Below are positions 1 to 4,860 of a stretch of 7,468 bases of DNA, piece by piece. The stretch is from positions 1 to 7,468 of the forward strand of contig JAGLYS010000325.1 in assembly GCA_023132105.1 (NCBI GenBank), given 5' to 3'. The stretch comes from Caldifarciminota bacterium. GTDB taxonomy: Bacteria; Hydrothermota; 32-111; QNBC01. A program made the position numbers and the translations under genes. The notes beneath the pieces are model-generated. The model was given only the letters and a program-made list of their open reading frames with translations, searched no databases and was not told where the DNA came from. Each line of letters starts with the position of its first letter. The stretch's first letter is position 1.

Positions 1-2349
1 AATTCGTGATTTCATAGTAACAGCCCCTTTCAAGATATCAAAATCAGAGAGACACCCGTTTTTCCCTAAATGTAAATTCCCGGTAATATTGTAATCGATA
101 TACTTTAGTGTTTTTTTGCTGTCTATTTCAAAATTTATTGTCGACATTTTTCCTTTCTCGTAATTAATAGGATCAACATAAATGGAATCGACCTTACTCA
201 CATCCTTATATGTAAGTGTTACTTTTCCTATCAGATATCTACTTGAAGCGAAATTAAAGAAAAAATCACCTGAGAATTTTTTCTTTAATGTTATCTGGGA
301 TGTATAGATATAATTACTTATTGTGTAATTGAAATAAAACTTCAGATAATTTCGATGAGCAATCAAAGGTGTACTATACGCAAATATATACTCCGGATGA
401 CTGTTCCTGAACTGCCAGTTTACACCTGCATGCCACTGGTTCTTCCCCATAAGGAAATCATAATTTATAAACTCTCTTCCCTCGAGCCATAGCCCTGTAA
501 TAACCCCTCCGCGGGAATCATACCATGCATAGGGGCCAAGAAATATTTGATAATGGTCAAAATCCGGAACTGCTCCTAAGATTTTAAATTTAGGCAGATT
601 TTTCCAATAATTATTTAATCTTTTCACCTCAAAGACATCCATGTTTTTATTAATTACAATATTTTTAAGTCCCTTTGTTCCTTTTATATAAAAGCGTTGC
701 AATCCAATCCCTTCAGGTGCAAGATAATTCAATGTTGTATCCTTATAAACCAATGATATGGGTAATTGCGGAAAAAAATCTCCTTTATCAATCATAATTT
801 TAACAGTATCTCCCTCTATCATAACCTCTTTGAACTTAAAATCATTAACTATATTTTCAGTAAGTCTTCTTTTTATATAATCTGCATTTTGTCTGTTTGT
901 GAATTTATATACTAAATTAATATAATCCTTTAAGCGGGGGTGTGAAAACGCATATTTATTATAGTATTCTTTCATAAAATTATCAAATACTTTTTCTCCC
1001 ATTATTGTCCTGATTTCCCTCACAACAAGAGGTCCTTCCGAATATATTACAGAACCGTAAAGCAAGCTTTTATCAAACGAAGCACATGATATATTCATAG
1101 GATATGTTATATTTGCGTAATGTAGAATACTTGATAGAAACATGTTCTTGTATAGTTCCCCTCTCTTTGATTTTTTATCTTTATGTACATTTGCAATCAT
1201 ATATTCATTTTCATAAAAGGAGTTTATACCTTCATCCATAAACGGTTCATTATATTCATCCGTTGCAAGCGATGCATAAAACCATTGATGTCCTGTTTCA
1301 TGGGCAATTATTCGTTCTAATATTTCTTCGGATTTCATTCCCGGCAGTGGAATGAAAACAGGAGAGCTTATGCTTTTAATAATAACAAGTTGGGGATATT
1401 CCATGCCCCCTCCTGCAGTTATATTGCCATCTACAACAGTGATTCTTTTATAGGGATATTTGCCTACCTTTTCATTGTAGAAATCTATCGTTTTTTTTAC
1501 ATAATCTCCTACCGATTCCCATTGTTTAAGATTTTTCCTCGTTTTTAATATGTTAATTTCTATGTCATTATGTATAATTCTTTCAAATAAAAATTTAGGA
1601 TCAGCTACAAAAGCAAAATCCGTAACATTTTTTGCCCTGTAATATACTGTCTTATTCTCTCCATATATACTGTCTCTATATGTAATCGAAGATAGTTTTT
1701 TCATTCTTTCTATTTCACCATCCGGTTTTATCAACTCTCCCGTAGCACCTGTTAAATAATTTACAGGAAGATTAATCATTACATCATAATCTGCAAACTC
1801 CGAATAGAACTCCCCGATTAAATGATACCCTTCATGATGCCATCCCTTTTCATCATACATTGCAACCTTCGGATACCACTGAGTTAATTCAAAATGATTA
1901 TTCTTATATCCTTCTCTTAAATAAAATTTTGGGATCTTTTCCTCGAACTCAATTTCCAAAACAAGAGTGTCTCCAATTTTAATTGGGGTTTTGAATATTA
2001 TGTGAAATTCTTCATTCTCATTTATTGTATCTTTGATTGGTATATTTGATTTAATTGATTTTATATTCAAATATCCAATCTCTTTCTTATTTGCAAATGC
2101 TATCGAATAGTCTCCCCTTTTTTGCATTTCTCTATCAATTATACTCCCTTTTCTAAAAGCATTAGGAAATGTATGGAGATAAATATCATTGAGCTCTGTA
2201 TTATATATATTTTGAAATGTAATTATCTCTTTCCCATATAGTTTTTTATTTTTAACATTCAAATTAGCATTAATTCGATAATGAATCGGGGCATTAAATA
2301 AGTAATTGAACAAAATTATAAATAAAAATAGCAGATAATATTTTTTCAT
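1..2349 (-). CDS. Exported M1-family zinc metallopeptidase with barrel-like C-terminal region (partial, 3' end outside window)
   Basis: The frame is open for 783 codons from the ATG at 2349 to the window edge, so the C-terminus is missing. The start is fixed by AAGGAG at 2355-2360, 5 nt upstream, and by a signal peptide: MKKYY, then a hydrophobic stretch, with likely cleavage near residue 20 (LFNA). Residues about 25-230 form the expected N-terminal beta domain. The catalytic gluzincin domain has GGGME at 313-317 (GAMEN-like substrate loop), HETGH at 350-354 and the third zinc ligand E373 exactly 18 residues later (MDEG). Y436 (IYSEGPLVV) matches the transition-state tyrosine. These motifs indicate a secreted peptidase that trims N-terminal residues of peptides. 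From about residue 600 the chain changes to alternating polar/aromatic strands like an outer-membrane barrel, which is unusual for M1. The fold is inferred; a periplasmic beta-sandwich is the alternative. The neighbouring HU gene cluster is unrelated. Confidence 0.93.
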   Translation of the reverse strand, partial: MKKYYLLFLFIILFNYLFNAPIHYRINANLNVKNKKLYGKEIITFQNIYNTELNDIYLHTFPNAFRKGSIIDREMQKRGDYSIAFANKKEIGYLNIKSIKSNIPIKDTINENEEFHIIFKTPIKIGDTLVLEIEFEEKIPKFYLREGYKNNHFELTQWYPKVAMYDEKGWHHEGYHLIGEFYSEFADYDVMINLPVNYLTGATGELIKPDGEIERMKKLSSITYRDSIYGENKTVYYRAKNVTDFAFVADPKFLFERIIHNDIEINILKTRKNLKQWESVGDYVKKTIDFYNEKVGKYPYKRITVVDGNITAGGGMEYPQLVIIKSISSPVFIPLPGMKSEEILERIIAHETGHQWFYASLATDEYNEPFMDEGINSFYENEYMIANVHKDKKSKRGELYKNMFLSSILHYANITYPMNISCASFDKSLLYGSVIYSEGPLVVREIRTIMGEKVFDNFMKEYYNKYAFSHPRLKDYINLVYKFTNRQNADYIKRRLTENIVNDFKFKEVMIEGDTVKIMIDKGDFFPQLPISLVYKDTTLNYLAPEGIGLQRFYIKGTKGLKNIVINKNMDVFEVKRLNNYWKNLPKFKILGAVPDFDHYQIFLGPYAWYDSRGGVITGLWLEGREFINYDFLMGKNQWHAGVNWQFRNSHPEYIFAYSTPLIAHRNYLKFYFNYTISNYIYTSQITLKKKFSGDFFFNFASSRYLIGKVTLTYKDVSKVDSIYVDPINYEKGKMSTINFEIDSKKTLKYIDYNITGNLHLGKNGCLSDFDILKGAVTMKSRI

Positions 2350-2366
2350 AAAAACTCCTTTTTTAT

Positions 2367-2394
2367 ATTATAGGTATAATTAAACAGAAGTAAA
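2367..2394 (-). promoter_or_regulatory. Possible promoter of the M1 peptidase gene
   Basis: On the minus strand TTTACT (2389-2394) is followed by a 16-nt spacer and a consensus TATAAT (2367-2372). The start point would fall near 2360, leaving almost no leader before the AAGGAG site. This makes the assignment doubtful, and the AT-rich DNA offers other -10-like hexamers further upstream. Confidence 0.3.
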
Positions 2395-2475
2395 GTTATA
2401 ATATTAAAAAACGAGTAAATACCAAAACGGAAATGTTAACGCTATATGAAACATAAGTCGTAAATTGGTGAGATT

Positions 2476-2584
2476 GTCATTGCAACGAGTGAAATGACCT
2501 GTCTGCGTGTAATACACAGGCAGGCGAAGCAATTTAAATTCACTCTTGTGGGATTGGGGATTGCTTCACTTCGTTCGCAATGAC
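2476..2584. repeat. Palindromic intergenic repeat (GTCATTGC...GCAATGAC type)
   Basis: The arm at 2476-2493 (GTCATTGCAACGAGTGAA) is complementary to 2565-2584, whose reverse complement is GTCATTGCGAACGAAGTGAA, with only two single-base bulges. An inner pair, GAAGCAAT (2526-2533) and ATTGCTTC (2560-2567), suggests two facing copies of one module. Modules of the GCGAAGCAAT / ATTGCTTCGC kind are scattered between genes in many bacteria. It sits upstream of the M1 gene and could be transcribed as a hairpin or be a non-autonomous mobile remnant. Confidence 0.75.
2498..2524. repeat. Hairpin nested inside the palindromic repeat
   Basis: CCTGTCT (2498-2504) pairs with AGGCAGG (2518-2524) with one wobble. 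After a 2-nt bulge, GTGT (2507-2510) pairs with ACAC (2514-2517) around an AAT loop. It interrupts the left module of the larger element and looks like an insertion or an apical stem. Confidence 0.65.
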
Positions 2585-2621
2585 ATGGTTTTTTGTTAAT
2601 CGTAAATTCGTGTAATTATAG

Positions 2622-2641
2622 GGGTACGATGCATCGTGCCC
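2622..2641. repeat. Near-perfect 20-bp palindrome
   Basis: GGGTACGATGCATCGTGCCC reads the same on both strands except for one pair (T2625 against G2638, a wobble in RNA). AATTCGTG-like units flank it on both sides (2605-2612 and 2643-2650), so it is probably the core of another dispersed intergenic repeat and not an operator of a neighbouring gene. Confidence 0.65.
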
Positions 2642-2717
2642 TAATTCGTTAAATTAAAGTTATAATTCTCTTTCAGTGGTTATTAGTGGTGCCCCCCCCT
2701 CCTCTCCTGGATTACTT

Positions 2718-2738
2718 CCTCGCCCTCGATGGGAGAGG
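2718..2738. repeat. REP-like hairpin (CCTC-CCC / GGG-GAGG)
   Basis: CCTC and CCC (2718-2725) pair with GGG and GAGG (2731-2738) around a TCGAT loop, with one G/A mismatch. The flank continues as TGAGGTGAGGGTG, giving the CCCTCACC...CCTCTCCC pattern on the other strand that is typical of dispersed extragenic palindromes. It is GC-rich within AT-rich surroundings and lies next to an 8-C run (2692-2699). Confidence 0.6.
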
Positions 2739-2776
2739 ACTGAGGTGAGGGTGATTAATTATGTTCCCCTTTCTCG

Positions 2777-2804
2777 CTTGCAACTTGTAACTTTCAACTT
2801 GTTA
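2777..2804. repeat. Heptanucleotide tandem array, CTTGYAA family
   Basis: Four consecutive 7-bp units are present: CTTGCAA, CTTGTAA, CTTTCAA and CTTGTTA, followed by a decayed CTCTTTA. A stray CTTGTTA recurs at 2878-2884. The 7-bp period is exact but the units have drifted. Confidence 0.7.
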
Positions 2805-2843
2805 CTCTTTAGTGCAATTCGTTGTTCTTTTTTTTCCTTTCGG

Positions 2844-2874
2844 CTGAAGTCTGGCGTCTGAAGTCTGATGTCTG
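2844..2874. repeat. Heptanucleotide tandem array, CTGATGT family (copy 1)
   Basis: Units are CTGAAGT, CTGGCGT, CTGAAGT and CTGATGT, then a partial CTG: 4.4 copies with an exact 7-bp period. The sequence CGG immediately precedes the array, as it does at copy 2. Confidence 0.75.
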
Positions 2875-2959
2875 TTACTTGTTATTTGCGTAATTAAAGC
2901 AATAAATATTCCTCTTCTCTTTGTGTAATTCGTGTTTAATTTTCTCTTTCCTATCTCGG

Positions 2960-2980
2960 CTGATGTCTGTCGTCTGATGT
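2960..2980. repeat. Heptanucleotide tandem array, CTGATGT family (copy 2)
   Basis: Three units (CTGATGT, CTGTCGT, CTGATGT) are again preceded by CGG and a T/C-rich tract. Two dispersed arrays of the same heptamer only 85 bp apart suggest a duplicated or mobile repeat module. Confidence 0.7.
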
Positions 2981-2999
2981 CCATTCCCCATTATTTGTG

Positions 3000-3023
3000 A
3001 ATTCATGGTGGATATCCCTCTCC
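3000..3023 (+). repeat. Dispersed repeat unit, left copy (AATTC-TGGTGGAT-CCCTCTCC)
   Basis: AATTCATGGTGGAT, an AT insertion and CCCTCTCC match the reverse complement of 7420-7441 at 21 of 22 aligned positions plus the 2-nt indel. The two copies are inverted about 4.4 kb apart. A partial unit (TAATTCGTGG) follows at 3046-3055. Confidence 0.65.
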
Positions 3024-3072
3024 TCTGTTGTATCTTTCTTTCTTGTAATTCGTGGCTATATCTTTTTCTAAT

Positions 3073-3095
3073 AGAAATTTGAGGACCTAATTTCT
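3073..3095. terminator. Hairpin downstream of the tRNA-Arg cluster, possible weak terminator
   Basis: AGAAATT (3073-3079) and AATTTCT (3089-3095) form a perfect 7-bp stem with a 9-nt loop. The HU/tRNA transcript runs on the minus strand and would reach this hairpin about 30 nt after the tRNA, but on that strand it is followed by A-rich and not U-rich sequence. A terminator role is therefore uncertain. Confidence 0.25.
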
Positions 3096-3124
3096 TTATT
3101 TATACTCGGTTTTTAAGTCGGGTA

Positions 3125-3198
3125 TGCGCCCGGCAGGATTTGAACCAGCAATCTGCGGAATCGGAATCCGCTGCTCTATCCAGTTGAGCCACGGGCGC
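3125..3198 (-). tRNA. tRNA-Arg, anticodon CCG
   Basis: A complete 74-nt cloverleaf can be folded. It has acceptor GCGCCCG/CGGGCGC, D-stem GCTC/GAGC with GG in the loop, anticodon stem GCGGA/TCCGC and loop TTCCGAT giving anticodon CCG (reads CGG, arginine). The variable loop has 5 nt, the T-loop is TTCAAAT and the discriminator is A. The 3' CCA is not encoded (ATAC follows), so CCA must be added enzymatically. The T-stem GCTGG/CCTGC has a T-T mismatch at its middle pair (51-63). The gene starts 7 nt after the stop codon of the small basic protein and is probably processed from the same transcript. Confidence 0.95.
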
Positions 3199-3205
3199 CC
3201 TACGA

Positions 3206-3301
3206 TTATCTAATTTTCTTTTTGTGCCTATTGGCTTTTCTTCTTTTTTTCCTCTTATGAGTTGCTATTTTTTTACGCTTTCTTTTCTTACCGCAGGGCA
3301 T
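3206..3301 (-). CDS. 31-aa lysine/arginine-rich ribosomal-type protein (AURKAIP1/COX24-like)
   Basis: The ATG at 3301 follows AGGAG (3307-3311) with 5-nt spacing and leads to 31 codons ending in TAA. The product begins MPCGKKRKRKKIATHKRKKR and ends with NRHKKKIR; well over half its residues are K, R or H. The pattern MPxGKKRKR-K-ATHKRKKR--NRHKKK is the one I recognise from tiny Bacteroidota proteins annotated as AURKAIP1/COX24-domain proteins. That family is related to mitochondrial small-subunit protein mS38 and mycobacterial bS22, so a role as a small-subunit ribosomal protein binding rRNA is likely. It lies 30 nt downstream of the HU gene and 7 nt upstream of tRNA-Arg, all on one strand, implying cotranscription from the HU promoter. 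The gene is short enough to be missed by usual length cut-offs. The identification comes from pattern memory, not a search. Confidence 0.85.
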   Translation of the reverse strand: MPCGKKRKRKKIATHKRKKRRKANRHKKKIR

Positions 3302-3331
3302 TGGTTCTCCTTTTCTTAATTGTTTGTTTGT

Positions 3332-3619
3332 TTATTTATTTTCGTTTAGAATTCTTCTCAATATTTTAGATGGCTTAAAAACAGGAACCAGTCTATCAGG
3401 GATTTCAACCTCTTGTTGGGTTTTTGGGTTTCTTGTAATCCTGCCTTTTCTATGTTTATTTTTAAATACACCAAGTCCTCTTAATTCTATTCTGTCTTCG
3501 CTCTTAATAGAATCTTGAACAACATATATAAATTCATTGATAACAAGTGCAACATCCTTTTTTTCAATACCTGTTCGTTCTACAATTCTATCTACTATAT
3601 CGGATTTAGTAATTGTCAT
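3332..3619 (-). CDS. HU/IHF-family DNA-binding protein
   Basis: The 95-aa length is near the 90-100 usual for the family. The N-terminal helical dimerisation part (MTITKSDIVDRIVERTGI to about residue 40) is followed by the signature GLGVF (48-52). The DNA-binding beta arm carries RNPKT (63-67), whose P65 is the proline that intercalates in HU/IHF, and the closing FKPSK (81-85) is present. It should be a nucleoid protein that binds and bends DNA as a dimer; HU versus sequence-specific IHF cannot be decided from sequence alone. The start at 3619 is supported by GGAGGG (3625-3630), 5 nt upstream. It is first in a minus-strand cluster with the 31-aa ribosomal-type protein and tRNA-Arg, read from a TTGACA promoter around 3647-3675. 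Open frames on the opposite strand are shadows. Confidence 0.96.
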   Translation of the reverse strand: MTITKSDIVDRIVERTGIEKKDVALVINEFIYVVQDSIKSEDRIELRGLGVFKNKHRKGRITRNPKTQQEVEIPDRLVPVFKPSKILRRILNENK

Positions 3620-3646
3620 TATAACCCTCCATTTTTAATAAGATAC

Positions 3647-3675
3647 TTATTAACACATTGTCTAAATAATGTCAA
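3647..3675 (-). promoter_or_regulatory. Candidate promoter of the HU cluster
   Basis: On the minus strand a consensus TTGACA (3670-3675) lies 17 nt from TAATAA (3647-3652), a weak -10. Transcription would begin near 3640, leaving a leader of about 20 nt that contains the GGAGGG ribosome site. Confidence 0.5.
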
Positions 3676-3706
3676 CTGTGAAGTTAGGTTATGATGTTAC
3701 AATTCC

Positions 3707-3744
3707 AAAATTTCACATGCTAATTACAAAGCAAAATGTCACAT
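3707..3744. repeat. 12-bp direct repeat in the divergent HU/methyltransferase region
   Basis: AAAATTTCACAT (3707-3718) and AAAATGTCACAT (3733-3744) differ at one base and start 26 bp apart. They sit upstream of both divergent genes, about 30 bp behind the HU -35 box, where a regulator could bind. No half-site palindrome is seen, so an operator role is only a possibility. Confidence 0.35.
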
Positions 3745-3751
3745 ATGGAGG

Positions 3752-3785
3752 ATTGAAAATAATGTTATTGTGAACTTGTTTCAAT
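3752..3785. other. Stem-loop in the divergent intergenic region
   Basis: ATTGAAA (3752-3758) pairs perfectly with TTTCAAT (3779-3785) around a 20-nt loop, and is preceded by GGAGG (3747-3751). A GGAGG and an ATG at 3762 are followed after only two codons by TGA, so no gene is encoded. Further on, TGACAGT occurs twice (3800-3806 and 3819-3825). Otherwise nothing is recognised in 3676-3883. Confidence 0.3.
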
Positions 3786-3883
3786 ATTTCTGCAGCATTT
3801 GACAGTAAAGACGCAACATGACAGTTTTATTCAAAGTAAAATATTGGAGGTATCAACTAATTTCTCAAATAAACAGATTATTC

Positions 3884-3913
3884 TTGACTTTATTACCTCT
3901 TTAATATTATATT
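3884..3913 (+). promoter_or_regulatory. Candidate promoter of the methyltransferase gene
   Basis: TTGACT (3884-3889) is followed after 18 nt by TATATT (3908-3913), or after 17 nt by TTATAT. Each hexamer has five of six consensus bases in the 18-nt reading. The start would lie near 3920, giving a short leader that carries AAGGA at 3924-3928. Confidence 0.5.
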
Positions 3914-3936
3914 AGATAAATGCAAGGAAAAGAGAA

Positions 3937-4719
3937 ATGAGTGAATTTTACGATTTTGTATTTAAAGATTTGGATTTAAGAAATAAACTTATCTTGGATG
4001 CCGCGTTAGGTTCAGGTGAAGCCACATATTTATGGGCTAAAAATATTGTAAAACAAGGTGGAACATCAAAGATAATATCCATCGATACATTTGATATTCC
4101 GGGGATAAATGAAGAGGAATGGAAAGAAAAGATTAAAGAAAGACTCGGAAAATATAACGAGTATGTGGATATAAAAAAGGCAGATATTTTTTACCTGGAT
4201 TTTTTGGATAATGAGTCAATAGATATCATAAATTGCGATGATACATTAGTTTTCCTGAATCCTAAACCGTTGAAACTTCTTTCTGTATTCAAGAATTTTT
4301 ATAGAATACTAAAGACTTCGGGAAAATTGATAATAACATCTGAGATTCCTGTAAAAAAATTCGACAATCCTGATAATGAAGGACAATGGAGAAGATGGAA
4401 TCTTGCAAAAGTTATTTATAATCTTAAAGGAGAGATTTGGTCATCCGAGCCATTACCTAAGGAGGTTAAGTTTGCATTGGAATGTATCGATTTCAAGGTA
4501 TATGATGAAAAGATATTTCCCGAAAAGAAAAATTTTAAATATCAAAATTGTATGGATGAATGGAGAGAGATAATGTTCAAGGATGTAGAAAAACTTCATT
4601 GGAGTGATATTGTTAAAAATATCCTAAGGAAAGAGATTGATGGGATTTACAATAAGGTTCTGAAGGATGGATACTTGATGAATCCTGCTCTTTATGTGTT
4701 GAAATGTATAAAAGAATAG
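3937..4719 (+). CDS. Class I SAM-dependent methyltransferase, substrate unknown
   Basis: The 260-aa protein has a Rossmann methyltransferase core in its N-terminal half. The glycine-rich SAM motif I is LILDAALGSGEAT (18-30; D21, G25, G27). An acidic residue ends strand 2 (IISID, D50) and ADIFYLDF (82-89) fits motif III. Strand 4 is IDIINCDDTLVFL (95-107), and LKTSGKLIITSE (125-136) matches the post-strand-4 turn that is usually LKPGG. The C-terminal ~110 residues hold three tryptophans and many charged residues and are not recognised; they probably form the substrate cap. No signal peptide or membrane segment is seen, so it is cytosolic. AAGGA at 3924-3928 with 8-nt spacing supports the start. 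It has its own promoter and a 141-bp gap to the lipid-kinase operon, so a functional link is not shown. The target may be a small molecule, lipid or protein. Confidence 0.85.
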   Translation: MSEFYDFVFKDLDLRNKLILDAALGSGEATYLWAKNIVKQGGTSKIISIDTFDIPGINEEEWKEKIKERLGKYNEYVDIKKADIFYLDFLDNESIDIINCDDTLVFLNPKPLKLLSVFKNFYRILKTSGKLIITSEIPVKKFDNPDNEGQWRRWNLAKVIYNLKGEIWSSEPLPKEVKFALECIDFKVYDEKIFPEKKNFKYQNCMDEWREIMFKDVEKLHWSDIVKNILRKEIDGIYNKVLKDGYLMNPALYVLKCIKE

Positions 4720-4734
4720 TAAATAAAGAGGTTA

Positions 4735-4772
4735 ATCTTCCAATTTCTATTAGTAACTGTAGAGATGAAGAT
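4735..4772. other. Long AU-rich stem-loop after the methyltransferase gene
   Basis: ATCTTC (4735-4740) pairs with GAAGAT (4767-4772). After a 2-nt bulge, ATTTCTA (4743-4749) pairs with TAGAGAT (4760-4766) with one wobble, giving 13 pairs around a 10-nt loop. No U-run follows, so it is not a canonical terminator. It may act as a 3' stability hairpin or be part of a repeat, since an AATTTATAACGAATT unit begins 9 nt later. Confidence 0.35.
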
Positions 4773-4780
4773 AAGCTACA

Positions 4781-4802
4781 AATTTATAACGAATTACACG
4801 AA
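4781..4802 (+). repeat. Dispersed repeat unit AATTTATAACGAATT(A/T)CAC(G/T)AA
   Basis: The 15-mer AATTTATAACGAATT at 4781-4795 is identical to 7446-7460, and the following ACACGAA and TCACTAA are also related. It is the reverse orientation of the AATTCGTG units found around 2605-3055. It lies between the methyltransferase gene and the promoter of the kinase operon. Confidence 0.6.
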
Positions 4803-4823
4803 AGGGGAATAATATTTTCATAG

Positions 4824-4852
4824 TTGACAACATTAATAAATATAAATAGTAT
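4824..4852 (+). promoter_or_regulatory. Candidate promoter of the lipid kinase-desulfurase operon (leaderless)
   Basis: TTGACA (4824-4829) is followed after 17 nt by TAGTAT (4847-4852, four of six consensus bases). A start point 7-9 nt downstream falls at 4859-4861, on or beside the kinase ATG. No Shine-Dalgarno sequence occurs upstream of that ATG, which fits leaderless translation. Confidence 0.5.
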
Positions 4853-4860
4853 GTATAATA

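Larger units (their letters stand above)
2350..3124. other. Gene-free, repeat-rich intergenic region
   Basis: No frame here has a credible start, ribosome site or protein-like composition. The region is a patchwork of short repeats listed separately: an imperfect inverted repeat with a nested hairpin, two further palindromes, three heptanucleotide arrays and several AATTCGTG units (around 2605-2612, 2927-2934 and 3047-3054). It also has an 8-C run at 2692-2699. The genes on both sides are on the minus strand: the tRNA cluster ends toward this region and the M1 gene starts from its left side. Confidence 0.8.

Noticed and set aside
2676..2861. A 61-codon plus-strand open frame
   Set aside because: It runs through the C-run, the REP-like hairpin and the heptamer arrays, has no ribosome site and no protein-like pattern.
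2777..2980. CRISPR array
   Set aside because: The units are 7 bp with no unique spacers and no cas genes nearby.
2802..2984. A 60-codon minus-strand open frame
   Set aside because: Its apparent repeats (TSAEI, QTSDARL) are simply translation of the heptamer arrays.
3324..3518. A 64-codon plus-strand open frame
   Set aside because: It is antisense to the HU gene, whose family motifs and ribosome site are clear.
3920..3940. Six-codon upstream ORF ending in ATGA at the methyltransferase start
   Set aside because: It has no ribosome site of its own and overlaps the AAGGA site of the real gene; a chance frame is more likely.
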